A DNA stretch of 64,000 bases from JAQUTK01 sp963677415 (lineage in GTDB: Bacteria; Bacteroidota; Bacteroidia; Bacteroidales; JAQUTK01): NCBI GenBank assembly GCA_963677415.2, contig CAXXFJ010000045.1, positions 1-64,000 on the forward strand. Reading direction: 5' to 3'. The first letter of the stretch is position 1, and the number at the start of each line of letters is the position of its first letter. A program made the position numbers and the translations under genes. Under the pieces are notes generated by a model. It did no database searches and was not told the DNA's origin. It saw only the letters and a list, made by a program, of their open reading frames with translations. Positions 17,455-26,933 of this stretch are shown here, piece after piece.

Positions 17455-17691
17455 TTAATGTTGTTGTAATTCACTCATGCCGGCCATAAACTCTGATACT
17501 TTCAATAAGAAACAAGCTTTACTTGATATTTGCTTTTTTGTATCACCATCTGTCAGTTTACAGCCTTGTTGTACATGATCACTGTAAACATGCATTAGTT
17601 CACAGAAATGTCCGGATGCTTCACCTGCTGAATACTTCTCGAAAAACGAGCTTGTAATCTCTGCTGCCTTTTTTTGATCAAATTCTTTCAT
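17455..17691 (-). CDS. Small hypothetical protein of the integrated element
   Basis: 78 aa, helical, with three Cys and two His (FCELMHVYSDHVQQGC). It resembles the neighbouring triplet in size and helical content but does not align with it convincingly. It lies between the SH3-like gene and the triplet in one minus-strand operon. Confidence 0.5.
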   Translation of the reverse strand: MKEFDQKKAAEITSSFFEKYSAGEASGHFCELMHVYSDHVQQGCKLTDGDTKKQISSKACFLLKVSEFMAGMSELQQH

Positions 17692-17721
17692 AGATATTTT
17701 TTTTGCGGGCCGAAGCCCAGG

Positions 17722-18048
17722 TTAATTATAAATTATATTTGCACGTTTGTAACATCTGTACTCTTCACGCTCTGTATCAAAATATACCTGAATGGTATCG
17801 TTCTGTTTTCGTCCTGTACTTTTTGTCTCTGGTAATAAAGACTCTTTCAGAGTGCCAAAGGCTTCACGTATTGAGCCATCTACCTTCTGATAGTAGAATT
17901 TACAGATACCAGTCTTCATTCGTGCTATGAGCTTAATATTCGCCCATGCTGCTTTTAAGGCTTCGCTAATAGAATAACCGTTCTTTCTTACGAACTGCCA
18001 TGCTAAACTCATGACTTCTCTTAGTTGGTTTTTCATTGTTGTGCTCAT
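17722..18048 (-). CDS. SH3-like beta-barrel fold protein
   Basis: 108 aa. The pattern MSLAWQFVRKNGYSISEALK, then IKLIARMKTGICKFYYQK, matches a small family widespread in Bacteroides mobile elements, annotated as an SH3 beta-barrel fold-containing protein. Role unknown. The start may be ATG 18048 or the in-frame ATG four codons later. It heads the leftmost minus-strand operon, behind the -7 box at 18095-18102. Confidence 0.65.
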   Translation of the reverse strand: MSTTMKNQLREVMSLAWQFVRKNGYSISEALKAAWANIKLIARMKTGICKFYYQKVDGSIREAFGTLKESLLPETKSTGRKQNDTIQVYFDTEREEYRCYKRANIIYN

Positions 18049-18094
18049 GATCGTAATTTTTAAATGTGTGATGCTTTATGTTACTATTATGATG

Positions 18095-18102
18095 CAAATA
18101 TA
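18095..18102 (-). promoter_or_regulatory. -7 box for the left cargo operon
   Basis: TATATTTG followed by C on the minus strand, 46 bp before ATG 18048. It is divergent from the HTH gene promoter. Confidence 0.6.
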
Positions 18103-18197
18103 ACGTGTATTATCATAGAAACAAACATGATTGGTAGAATATTTTGATGTTTAACGTTATTTATATCTTTCAATGTGATCATATAGGTTACAATTCA

Positions 18198-18205
18198 TAC
18201 TTTTG
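18198..18205 (+). promoter_or_regulatory. -7 box for the HTH/ORF6N pair
   Basis: TACTTTTG followed by C, 28 bp before ATG 18234. Confidence 0.6.
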
Positions 18206-18233
18206 CATACAAACTTATAATATCACATAGAAT

Positions 18234-18482
18234 ATGAATCTAAGAGTAAAAGAGATCTGTAAAGAAAAAGGGATAACAATTGGGGATTTAGCGGATAAAA
18301 TGCAAATGTTGCGTGAGAGTTTAAGTCGTGCTATTAACGGAAACCCAACTAAAGAGACGTTGGAAAAGATTGCTGAGGCTTTAGGTGTTCCGGTATCTGA
18401 TCTGTTTGAGAAGCCAAAGAGTGACAAAGCAGAAATCACGTGCCCTCATTGCGGTAAGAGTATAACAATAAAAGCGGAGTGA
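18234..18482 (+). CDS. Cro/CI-family HTH regulator with a zinc-finger tail
   Basis: 82 aa. Residues 1-60 are an XRE-type helix-turn-helix (ITIGDLADKMQMLRESLSRA). The last 20 residues carry CPHCGKSITIK, a CxxC knuckle. It probably controls the divergent promoters between 18049 and 18233. It is followed one base later by the ORF6N gene, so the two act as one unit. Confidence 0.8.
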   Translation: MNLRVKEICKEKGITIGDLADKMQMLRESLSRAINGNPTKETLEKIAEALGVPVSDLFEKPKSDKAEITCPHCGKSITIKAE

Positions 18483-18483
18483 T

Positions 18484-19059
18484 ATGGACGAGCTGCAAGT
18501 AATACAGAGTAAGATATACGAGATACGGGGGCGAAAGGTGATGTTGGATAGAGATTTAGCAGAACTCTACCAAGTGGAAACAAAGGTCTTGAATCAAGCT
18601 GTTAAGCGCAATATAAAACGCTTTCCACATGATTTTATGTTTCAATTATCATCTGAGGAATGGGAGCTTTTGAAGTCACAATTTGTGACCTCAAACACAA
18701 GAGGCGGCATACGCTACATGCCATTTGCTTTCACCGAACAGGGGTTAGCTATGCTTTCAGGCATACTGAACAGCGACATAGCTATACAGGTCAATATAAA
18801 CATCATGCGTGCTTTCGTGGCTATCCGTCAATTAATAACCAGCCCACCGGTTGACCGTGTGTCTCTGTTGGAAAACCAGATGAAGGAACTGAAACAGTAC
18901 ATTGAAGATGTATTTGCCGATTACAACGATATCAATGATGATACCCGGATGCAAATGGAGTTGATAAACGAAGCGTTGGCAGAACTGCAAGCGAAAAAGG
19001 CGATAGATGAGCGACCACGTAGGCCGATAGGATTCAATGCACCGAAGAAAGAAGAATGA
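18484..19059 (+). CDS. ORF6N-domain DNA-binding protein
   Basis: 191 aa. The N-terminal half (IYEIRGRKVMLDRDLAELYQ, then MPFAFTEQGLAMLSGILNSD) is the phage ORF6N domain, related to KilA-N/BRO-N. A coiled-coil region follows (VSLLENQMKELKQYIEDVFA). ORF6N proteins are common next to phage repressors and often act as regulators or antirepressors. It is cotranscribed with the upstream HTH gene. Confidence 0.85.
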   Translation: MDELQVIQSKIYEIRGRKVMLDRDLAELYQVETKVLNQAVKRNIKRFPHDFMFQLSSEEWELLKSQFVTSNTRGGIRYMPFAFTEQGLAMLSGILNSDIAIQVNINIMRAFVAIRQLITSPPVDRVSLLENQMKELKQYIEDVFADYNDINDDTRMQMELINEALAELQAKKAIDERPRRPIGFNAPKKEE

Positions 19060-19098
19060 CATCTGAAAAATCCACGCATTTGATATCAAAATGTAATT

Positions 19099-19203
19099 AA
19101 ATAGACGAAATTTATTTACAAAAAGAAAAGAGAGTAGGCTAAAATCCCCGAAAAATAAAAGAAGCTTGTAAGCAAATAAACGAATTTAGTTTACAAAAAG
19201 AAA
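19099..19203. repeat. Two imperfect ~30-bp direct repeats
   Basis: AAATAGACGAAATTTATTT... at 19099-19129 and AAATAAACGAATTTAGTTT... at 19174-19203, both ending ACAAAAAGAAA, lie between the ORF6N gene and the convergent operon end. The role is unknown. They could be protein-binding repeats or a duplicated gene remnant. Confidence 0.45.
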
Positions 19204-19214
19204 GTCCGAAGTTT

Positions 19215-19658
19215 TTACGCTCCGGACTCTTCTTGGATTAACCCTTCAATCTTTAAACGACCTATGATTTCTGTGTAAAGATAGTCAATCTCTCTTCTAA
19301 ATGACTTATAATTCTGATATAGGAAAACTACATTCTCAATATTGTGGGAAATAAACGTGTGATCTTTCAAATTAAATACAGAACCGATCTTTTCCCTTAA
19401 TCCTAAAGGCATTCTACCGCCAGCAAGGACAGCAGGTGCATAGATCAGTAGAACGATGAAAATAAACTTTTTCCGTAGTGCCGAACTCTCTGGTCTAGAT
19501 GGACAGTTGGATATCTCAATAAGCTCGAGAAACCACCGATAGACCTCAGGAATTGTATCTATATCGGATAAAATAGGCTTTGAAAGTTCCGTTTCTCTCT
19601 CTGATAAATCTGATTTTTGCGCTCTGATCTTTTTTATTTCTAATATTTTATCAAACAT
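19215..19658 (-). CDS. Phage-type hypothetical protein, possible HTH
   Basis: 147 aa. The central part (KKFIFIVLLIYAPAVLAGG, then LREKIGSVFNLKDHTFISHN) resembles small Bacteroides prophage proteins with a helix-turn-helix-like second half. The hydrophobic start of this block need not be a membrane segment. It is the last gene of the leftward operon, after the terminase-small-like gene. No function assigned. Confidence 0.5.
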   Translation of the reverse strand: MFDKILEIKKIRAQKSDLSERETELSKPILSDIDTIPEVYRWFLELIEISNCPSRPESSALRKKFIFIVLLIYAPAVLAGGRMPLGLREKIGSVFNLKDHTFISHNIENVVFLYQNYKSFRREIDYLYTEIIGRLKIEGLIQEESGA

Positions 19659-19737
19659 AGCTCGATATTGTTTTGTTTTTTATAACTTTGCAATATCGAG
19701 GGGATTGCTGGGGGGCAGTTTCCTCTTTCCTATTTCA

Positions 19738-20181
19738 TTAGAGTACCTCAGTTTCTTTATTTTGAAGTTCTAAATCTTCTTTCTTATTATACACCACATT
19801 GATATTTACTTTCTGCGGAACTAAATCCTTACCATTAGTAGTGACATCCAGACTTTCACCGAATCCTTCTTCTTTCCCAAGTGTGGAGAGTAAATAACGG
19901 ATCATATTTCCATCCGGCTTCTCAATCCATGATACGAATCTTCCATCTTCATCTCTTTTTGCTATTCCTTGTGAAATGACATTTGCGGAGTCTAGGCAAT
20001 CATCAAAGAGCCTCATCCGTGCATCTCTTACAATTACTTTGAATTCTTCATCTTCACGCAGCCAGTTACCTACCGTATTTCTCCGCACATCAAATGCTTT
20101 AGCTACTTTAGACAAGTTTCCTCTGTACGTAATCACTGCTTTTTCAAAAGTCTTTATATCAGGTTTCATGGGAGTTATCAT
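19738..20181 (-). CDS. Terminase small-subunit-like HTH protein
   Basis: 147 aa. Residues about 5-60 (FEKAVITYRGNLSKVAKAFD, then RRNTVGNWLREDEEFK) form the helix-turn-helix of the phage TerS type, followed by helices and an ESLDVTTNGKDL linker typical of terminase small subunits. TerS chooses the DNA to be packaged and recruits the large subunit. No large terminase is found in the element, so it would have to work with a partner from elsewhere, or the protein is a DNA-binding relative with another role. Confidence 0.6.
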   Translation of the reverse strand: MITPMKPDIKTFEKAVITYRGNLSKVAKAFDVRRNTVGNWLREDEEFKVIVRDARMRLFDDCLDSANVISQGIAKRDEDGRFVSWIEKPDGNMIRYLLSTLGKEEGFGESLDVTTNGKDLVPQKVNINVVYNKKEDLELQNKETEVL

Positions 20182-20183
20182 TT

Positions 20184-20516
20184 TTAGTCAATTTTCGATT
20201 TTCCCGATAATAGATCAAAGTCAATCTCAGGAATGTTTATGTCCAGTTCCGGAATATACATGTCTAGATCCGAAATGCTTATATCCATACCCGGAATGTT
20301 CTCACCTATACCCGTGTTATTTAAAAATTCGCAATCATACTCCGGCAGATTAAGCTCTTTAAGATTCTTTTCCGCTTGTGCGGCCTCTTCCATCATGCGA
20401 TCGTAAAGAGCCTCAGTTTCTGCGTTAGGTTTCTTAAGACCCATCACTTTGGCAAAAACTCGCAATGTCCTGTTTCGGCATTGATCTTCTGTTATCGGTT
20501 CTTTTCTTTTTCTCAT
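20184..20516 (-). CDS. Hypothetical protein with an IPELDI-type repeat
   Basis: 110 aa. The first 60 residues are helical and charged. The C-terminal part has a short period of about 7-8 residues (DLDMYIPELDINIPEIDFD) that looks like a repeated strand or a binding strip. It lies between the tape measure and TerS-like genes with 2-bp spacing to the latter. Not recognised. Confidence 0.5.
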   Translation of the reverse strand: MRKRKEPITEDQCRNRTLRVFAKVMGLKKPNAETEALYDRMMEEAAQAEKNLKELNLPEYDCEFLNNTGIGENIPGMDISISDLDMYIPELDINIPEIDFDLLSGKSKID

Positions 20517-20568
20517 AATCAGATTATTTAATCGGGCAGGACACCATACGCAGCCCTGCCCGGGCTTC

Positions 20569-23500
20569 TTACAAATTCCTTGTATTTTTTTCTATGCTGT
20601 CCAATCTATCAGACATATTCTTTATCGGTTTAATTATCGCCCCCGTATTCTCAGAGATCTGTCTAAGCTCCAGATAAGAATTTACCTGGATTGTTCTCAT
20701 CTCATCGGCTATATCCCTTATCCCGTTTGCAGATAAGATAATTGAATCCGCTTTGGAAGAGAGAACATTCAAAGATTGGGTTTGAAGGATGCTTTGGTTC
20801 TTTATCTCTTCACCTGACATCTGAAGGGCTGTAAAACGACCGTTTAACGCATCTCCTGTATCCTGACTCATGGATTGAAAGCCTCCGGATGTAGAACTCT
20901 GGGAAGAAGAATCTGATCCTATGTCAATGCCGTATTTCTTAGCCTCTTCTCTTGAAGTTTTAACGAAGGCTTGTGAGGCTTCAATATCATTACCAAGACC
21001 TTCGTAGAAAGTCCCCATGAGGGAGGTTGTCTTTTCTAAGATATCCTCTTCGCTATTGTTCTCATCTGAATAGATAGCTTTAATCTTCGTCTCTAGCTCT
21101 TTGAACTTATCGGCAAAAAACAGCGAATAGGCAATCTGATCAATAATGTTGCTCATAACATCTCCAACATTGTCGCCAAAGGCCTCAAATGCATCTGTAC
21201 CTTCGCTCAAACTGCTATCTATTGCATCCATCAGCTCGCTGCCTAAGTTGCCGAATACATCCGAAAAATAAGAATCCAAGTTGCTTAAGGCTGTTTCAGC
21301 AGCTTCAGCGTAATCAATCATATTTTGAAGTGCCGCCTTATCTGAGGCGTTCATTTCCTGATTTTGAATGATCGCTTTGGCTCGCTCAAGATTCAATCCT
21401 TTTTCAGCGTCTAGTATATCCGGATACATCGAAAGAATTGATTTCCACCCGTCCTTAGTTTTTATTTCCAAATCATTGATTCCATCCCTATTACTGATAT
21501 ACTCATTCCCTCGACCCTTATTCGTTACAGTTTGTGTTCCCTTAAATGCCGAATACAACCCTTTACGAGCTTCTTTGAGCTGATTTACATACGAAAGTGC
21601 AGCTTTGAAGGAATCCACGCCAAACACCGATGTAGCCTGCTTTAGAAGGTCGTTTTGTTCAATAAGGGCTATGTTGTAATCATTTATGGTCTGGAGTCTG
21701 GCGGTCTCAATTTCTTTTAATTCTTCGATCCTCTTTGAACTGGAATTAAACGAATCAGAAAGAAGTGAGGTTATGGTGGTCAAAGCACCAAGAGAACCTC
21801 CTATAATTGCACCTGTAGGCCCAAACATTGATCCGGCTGTTACTCCTTGTGAGATATTATCCATGGCGCTAGTCACCTCGTCAAGCCCTTTAGCAAGAAT
21901 CTTTAATTCGCTTGATCCTGAATAGTCGGCTATTTCTTTCAAAGAATTTGCAAGCATTTTCAACATTGAATTTGCGCTATTTGCTGCCGACTGTATGCCT
22001 TTCAATCCATCCTGAATCTCATCCTCATTCTTCTCACCTTTTTCGAACATCTTTCTCACTTTCTCCCATGAGATTTTAATCTTCTCGAATCCGGACGCTG
22101 CCTTTTCCGTTTCGTCCTTCAGCTTTTCGGTCTGATCACTGATGGACTTCATTTGTTCAGGCGTGTTCTTTATATGATTAAACATCTCTTCAGTGATACC
22201 GAAATTATTCTGGCTATACTCACCTGATTTCAGAAAAGCTAAAAGCCCTTCAGCTTCTTCTTTGAGCTTCTTCAGACTCTCATAGGACTTATCGTAGGTT
22301 GTGGCAAAAATCCTTGAAATAGCAGAGGATGAGGCTTTATTTGCTAATTCAAGTTCATAGAGAGCTTTCAGCTTTTGTTTCTTCGCTTCCTCAATGTTTT
22401 TATCATACTTTCCTTCGGTATTGCTTTCTTCCATGAACCGGATCTTCTCATTGTACTCTTTGGAAATCGCTGCTTTCTTCTCTTCGAACGTGGCAAACTC
22501 TTTCAAGGTATCTTCGTAATACTTCTTTACCTCATTAGCCTGTTTCAGTTTGATACTGGAAGCTCTAGAAGAAAAAGAGCTCAACTCATCAGATGTAAGA
22601 GATGAATCGCCGTAGAATACCTTTCCCTTGTTTTTAGGATTTGCATCAAACAAAGCCTTAGCGTTCTCTCTTTTCTTTACCAGAAGCTCGCTCTTCTTAA
22701 GTTCTAAAGCTTCTAATTCTTTTTTATGGTCAAATGACATCTGTAAGAGAGTCTTTTCGGATCCGTTCTTCATTGCGTCAATCTTGGCTTGCTCAGTCTT
22801 ATACTGGAGGTCGATTTCAAGTTTGGATCTCTCTTCGGCTTGCTTTTGCTTTAATTCAGAGATTTTCTTCTGTGTCTCGATAGCAGAGGTCTCTTCTTTC
22901 TCGGTCTTTGAACCTATTACAGCCTCTAAAGCGTCTTTTCTCTTCTTTACCTCAGCCTCTTGTGTCTTTATAGCTTCGTTAAATTGAGCCTCTGTCATCT
23001 TAACAGACTTATTACTTCTGATTGATGCGAGTTTAGCTTCTTCGGTGGAAAGTTCCTTTTCAAGCTTCAAACGGAGCTCGTTGTAAGACATTACCTTCTC
23101 ACCTCTCTTTTGTAATTCAGCATCCAGTATCTTCGTCTGTGCTTCTAACTCTGATTTACTGAATGATCCTCCGAAGCTACCTCCTACTATGTTACCTGTG
23201 TTCTTGTTTAAAGAGGCCATCTTCTCCATGGCTCTCTTTCGTGCGTTGTAATCTCCCTGGAGTTGAGCGGTGGAAACCTTAGTCAGATTCTTTTGCCAAT
23301 CTGTCGTTTTCTTCAGATTATCGAGAGTCTTCTTCTCTTCTTCGTACGCTTTTATCTGAGCTTCGGTATCTCTTATTGAAGCGGAGTTATCCAAGTTAAC
23401 AGAGACCATAGATGAACCTTGACCTAGAGATTGACCGTTTGCCTTCTTTAATTCTTCGACCTTCTTCTTAAACTCGTCAATCTTTCCAATGATGTGATCA

Positions 23501-25281
23501 TAGTTCTTCTGTTCCATCTGCTCGTTTACGATCTTATTGATATCGGCAATATCCATCAAAGCTAGCTTTTCACGTGAGTAAGCATCAGTGAGTTTCTTTG
23601 AAAGATCAGTTAATTGACCGTATGCTTTGATCTTCTCCTGTTCGGTCTCAGCTTCGTCTTTTATCTTCCTGATTCTTTCGTCTATTTTAGAACGAGTTTC
23701 GTCCTGTAGTCCGTTAAACCTCTCTTGTTCATCGTTGAATTTCTTTTGCGCTCTCTCGGCTGCTGTGGTGGAGTCTCTCAAGATAAAGAACGATGCCGCC
23801 AACCCTGCTATAAGAGTAGCTACCAAAACATACGGATTAGCCAACATCGTAGTATTCAATGCCAACATAGCACCTTGGAGCTTCTTCGTTATGGCCAGTT
23901 GTAAACCCTGAGCCATAGTAAGGCTCTTTGTAGTTGTTGATGCTGCCTCTGTAGCGATTGATGCCGCTGCTGTCGCAAGAGCTATCTCTCTTTCTGCTAC
24001 GGAGACCAACATAAGAGCTGCTTTATAAACCCCGTACGTTCCAATAAGACCGACTAATACCCTACCAAGGTGATCGTAATTCTCTACTAAGAATTGAGCT
24101 GCGTTGTAACTTCCTACGATCATCTTCTGGTTCTCCTCACCGAATGCGTTCGCTGAGTCCATTATAGCGCCTTGTAGTTGATTTCTTGCCGCTTGTACAC
24201 CCTGAGATACTTTATCGGTCATTCCGTAGAACTTACCGCCTTGTTTCGTGGCTGAGTCAAAGGCATCGGCTACCATTTTAGAAGAGATAGCCCCGTTCTC
24301 CATTTCCTTTCTTAAAACAGCAATAGACTTACCTGTCTTTTCTGAGATATACATCAATGGATTGAAGCCTGCATTGATCATCTGAAGAAGATCCTGACCC
24401 ATTAACTTACCGGCTGCTGACATTTGTGCGAAAGCTAAGGTTAAAGAACCAAACCTGCCTGAGTCTCCCATGGAGATATCACCCAGTTGTTTAATAATTG
24501 GGATGGTCCTGTCCGCTTCAATGTTGAACCCTAATAGAGTTTGAGCGGCCTTTGATACGTCACTTACGGAAAGGGGGCTCTTAAGGGCGAAATCTTTTAT
24601 CTCTATCATGTAAGCATCTGACTTCTCTTTGCTTCCAAGAAGAACCTCAAAGGATTTACCCATCATTTCCATCTCTGCCCGGATATTCACCACGGTGGAT
24701 GCGAAGTTCCTTAAAACTGCCACTCCCCCTATTGTTGCAAAGATACCCTTTAGTGAAGTGTTGGATTGATTCACACCGGTAGTTAAAGATGAGTACTCAT
24801 CCTTAAGTCCTCTTACGGATAGTCTGGTTTTAGATTGTTCTTGTTGAAGTCCGAAGAGGGTGTTTTTCTCTTCCAAGAGGGCTTTTTTAGCTGCGTTGAG
24901 CTCAGTTAACGCCGCCGTCTTACTAGATCCTCTATACATGGAGCTATAAGCCAAAGAAAGCCTCTTAACGTCCGATTCCACGCCACGGATAACCCCTCTT
25001 TGTTCGATGATCTTACTGGTTAAAGTATTTACACTTCTTGAACCGTCAAGGATTTTGTTCTTAAAGTCTCTTTCTACGGTAAAACCTGCCTTTGCTGCTA
25101 CTGTCTCCAGAGAACGAAGTTCCTTCTGTGCTGAGTTTACATCTTTCACAAGCGATCTTGCAATAGATGGATTCTTATTGGCATCTACGGTTTTAATCGT
25201 TTCCTTCAACCGCTCGATCTCTTTCCTGAGCCTGATAACTTCTTCGTAATCGGCTTTTACTTTGAAATATAATAGTCCCAT
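20569..25281 (-). CDS. Phage tail tape measure protein
   Basis: 1570 aa. The tape measure domain spans about residues 185-395 (FEVLLGSKEKSDAYMIEIKD, then LTLAFAQMSAAGKLMGQDLL). Two hydrophobic segments follow near 410-430 and 485-505 (NPYVLVATLIAGLAASFFIL). A long Lys/Glu-rich coiled-coil region covers about 510-1130, with a glycine-rich hydrophobic hairpin (GSMFGPTGAIIGGSLGALT) near 1150-1180. In long-tailed phages this protein sets tail length and helps eject DNA. It sits directly downstream of replication genes and has no tail tube, chaperone or baseplate neighbours, which is unusual. Confidence 0.9.
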   Translation of the reverse strand: MGLLYFKVKADYEEVIRLRKEIERLKETIKTVDANKNPSIARSLVKDVNSAQKELRSLETVAAKAGFTVERDFKNKILDGSRSVNTLTSKIIEQRGVIRGVESDVKRLSLAYSSMYRGSSKTAALTELNAAKKALLEEKNTLFGLQQEQSKTRLSVRGLKDEYSSLTTGVNQSNTSLKGIFATIGGVAVLRNFASTVVNIRAEMEMMGKSFEVLLGSKEKSDAYMIEIKDFALKSPLSVSDVSKAAQTLLGFNIEADRTIPIIKQLGDISMGDSGRFGSLTLAFAQMSAAGKLMGQDLLQMINAGFNPLMYISEKTGKSIAVLRKEMENGAISSKMVADAFDSATKQGGKFYGMTDKVSQGVQAARNQLQGAIMDSANAFGEENQKMIVGSYNAAQFLVENYDHLGRVLVGLIGTYGVYKAALMLVSVAEREIALATAAASIATEAASTTTKSLTMAQGLQLAITKKLQGAMLALNTTMLANPYVLVATLIAGLAASFFILRDSTTAAERAQKKFNDEQERFNGLQDETRSKIDERIRKIKDEAETEQEKIKAYGQLTDLSKKLTDAYSREKLALMDIADINKIVNEQMEQKNYDHIIGKIDEFKKKVEELKKANGQSLGQGSSMVSVNLDNSASIRDTEAQIKAYEEEKKTLDNLKKTTDWQKNLTKVSTAQLQGDYNARKRAMEKMASLNKNTGNIVGGSFGGSFSKSELEAQTKILDAELQKRGEKVMSYNELRLKLEKELSTEEAKLASIRSNKSVKMTEAQFNEAIKTQEAEVKKRKDALEAVIGSKTEKEETSAIETQKKISELKQKQAEERSKLEIDLQYKTEQAKIDAMKNGSEKTLLQMSFDHKKELEALELKKSELLVKKRENAKALFDANPKNKGKVFYGDSSLTSDELSSFSSRASSIKLKQANEVKKYYEDTLKEFATFEEKKAAISKEYNEKIRFMEESNTEGKYDKNIEEAKKQKLKALYELELANKASSSAISRIFATTYDKSYESLKKLKEEAEGLLAFLKSGEYSQNNFGITEEMFNHIKNTPEQMKSISDQTEKLKDETEKAASGFEKIKISWEKVRKMFEKGEKNEDEIQDGLKGIQSAANSANSMLKMLANSLKEIADYSGSSELKILAKGLDEVTSAMDNISQGVTAGSMFGPTGAIIGGSLGALTTITSLLSDSFNSSSKRIEELKEIETARLQTINDYNIALIEQNDLLKQATSVFGVDSFKAALSYVNQLKEARKGLYSAFKGTQTVTNKGRGNEYISNRDGINDLEIKTKDGWKSILSMYPDILDAEKGLNLERAKAIIQNQEMNASDKAALQNMIDYAEAAETALSNLDSYFSDVFGNLGSELMDAIDSSLSEGTDAFEAFGDNVGDVMSNIIDQIAYSLFFADKFKELETKIKAIYSDENNSEEDILEKTTSLMGTFYEGLGNDIEASQAFVKTSREEAKKYGIDIGSDSSSQSSTSGGFQSMSQDTGDALNGRFTALQMSGEEIKNQSILQTQSLNVLSSKADSIILSANGIRDIADEMRTIQVNSYLELRQISENTGAIIKPIKNMSDRLDSIEKNTRNL

Positions 25282-25283
25282 TA

Positions 25284-25604
25284 TTATTCCTTTTCTATCG
25301 CTATTATGATTTCATCAGGAGAAACACCCCTATCTTCCGCAATAGATATGCGCAAGGACTCTTTTTTGACTTCCTGAAGGTTCCCCCCAAGGTAAACGCC
25401 GATAGCGATGACAAATACTTGCTCAATGCTGTTTCCAAGTAAGTATCTGTTGGCAACTTCTGCTAACTCTCTTGGCGGTATCCCCGGCTTAACGGTATTA
25501 TCTATACGTGCCATGTTAAATCTATTTTCAGCTAACGCCAATATCTCTTTAAATAGTCTCCCTACCTCTTCATCTGATCGGGACATTAAATTTTGTTTTT
25601 CCAT
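25284..25604 (-). CDS. Small phage-type protein upstream of the tape measure gene
   Basis: 106 aa, mainly helical, ending ESLRISIAEDRGVSPDEIII. It is 2 bp from the DnaC-like gene and 2 bp from the tape measure gene, so tightly coupled to both. In size and position it could replace the tail assembly chaperone that normally precedes a tape measure gene, but no motif supports this. Confidence 0.5.
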   Translation of the reverse strand: MEKQNLMSRSDEEVGRLFKEILALAENRFNMARIDNTVKPGIPPRELAEVANRYLLGNSIEQVFVIAIGVYLGGNLQEVKKESLRISIAEDRGVSPDEIIIAIEKE

Positions 25605-25606
25605 TT

Positions 25607-26203
25607 TTATTTCTTTCTTAAATCTTTTCCATTAAACAATACTCTCTTGCAATTCCCTATAATTCGGCTCATAACCCTCTCTCCGTACTTTTCCAAAAGT
25701 TCAGCCGATGTCAAGTTTGTTGTGATGATTATCAGCTTCCCTTTTTTCTCGACGGAATCCATAATCTCATCGAAGGCGTTTCTCTTGGAACCATACACTA
25801 CCGATTTATCCTCAACGCCGATGTCATCTATGGCTATTATGTGTTTAGACAGAACTTCGTCAAGTTTTCTATTGGCTTCCGTTGCATCGTAAAAAGAGAC
25901 TACTTTTCTTTGATACTTCAATAAAATTGGCGGTATAACATACTTTGAGATAAATGTTTTTCCTCTTCCACACGTCCCGTAGAGAAGCAACCCTTTTCCC
26001 TGATTATCAGATAACCAGTTGATAATCTCTTCGTATTCAGGTTGGAACTCAAATTTCTCATTCTTTTGGTTCAAAAAGTACTCCATAACGCAGCAAAAGA
26101 GTCCTTTTGCGTTAGGAATTTGGATCCTAACACCAGCACCGGGAACTTGCATCCCATGTATCTGCATTTCGTTTATGATTTCTCTAATTTCTCTTTCTTC
26201 CAT
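25607..26203 (-). CDS. DnaC/IstB-like AAA+ ATPase (helicase loader)
   Basis: 198 aa from ATG 26203 (MEEREIREIINEMQ). Walker A is GTCGRGKT, Walker B is HIIAIDDIG, and a sensor region reads IIITTNLTSAEL. The ATPase resembles phage-encoded DnaC-type loaders that place the host replicative helicase on the element's origin. It follows the DUF4373-type initiator gene, a standard pair in Bacteroides phage replication modules. An earlier TTG at 26212 is possible but less likely. Confidence 0.8.
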   Translation of the reverse strand: MEEREIREIINEMQIHGMQVPGAGVRIQIPNAKGLFCCVMEYFLNQKNEKFEFQPEYEEIINWLSDNQGKGLLLYGTCGRGKTFISKYVIPPILLKYQRKVVSFYDATEANRKLDEVLSKHIIAIDDIGVEDKSVVYGSKRNAFDEIMDSVEKKGKLIIITTNLTSAELLEKYGERVMSRIIGNCKRVLFNGKDLRKK

Positions 26204-26208
26204 GATTA

Positions 26209-26933
26209 TCAAAATATTTCAAATTTTTTATTAGATATCGTTTCTCGACCTATCTCAGCTTTTTTTCCGTACTCTTTACTGTTCCAAGTGCGAACAGCTG
26301 CTTTCCAGTCCTTCATCTTATTTTTGCCGACCTGCCAACCATTAGAAGAGTAGAAGTTGAAGAATGTTTCCGGATTTATTGAATATCCGTTTTCTTGAAC
26401 GAAATTAGAAATCTCATTTATAGAGGAGGAGAAAAACGCTTTTGCGATTTTTCTGGTATACCTTCTTCTTTATTTTTATTTAATTTCATTTCATTTCCTT
26501 TTATAGCCGGACAAATGGTTTCATCCTGCCGAACAAATGGTTCTTGGTTGCTCGGCATTTGCCGATCATTTGCAGAGGAATTGCCGAATGTTTTTTGCCA
26601 ACCACGACGTCCAGCTTCACGCCTTTTTTCGGATATTTCATCCCTCTTATTCAGTCTACATCTTATTGATTCAGACCAAAATACATTACCGTCATTGTTG
26701 AATAAATTAAAATCATTGACCACGCTTTCAACGACTTTGCATTCCACATGCAACGCAAATGCGATGCTTTTGCAATTTGAAAATGGTAATGAACCGCCCT
26801 GTTCATATATTTGCTCGACTACACACCAAAAAATACCCAAGCCCTCGCAACCGTGTTCCATCAAAACGTTTTGCAACTTGGGGTCATTTCTCGCCCCAAA
26901 ATCGTGCGGGAAATAGAATGTATCCTTTTTCAT
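26209..26933 (-). CDS. DUF4373-type replication protein (frameshifted)
   Basis: The N-terminus (MKKDTFYFPHDFGARNDPKL) is the DUF4373/DUF7833-type winged domain of Bacteroides phage and plasmid replication proteins. The first frame stops at 26418 after KRFSPPL. One extra base in the CTC repeat at about 26421-26432 continues it as INEISNFVQENGYSINPETF and on through GWQVGKNKMKDWKAAVRTW, the family's usual C-terminal signature, to a TGA at 26209-26211. The restored protein is about 241 aa. It most likely recognises the origin and recruits the downstream DnaC-like loader. The missing base may be mutation or sequencing error. Confidence 0.72.
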
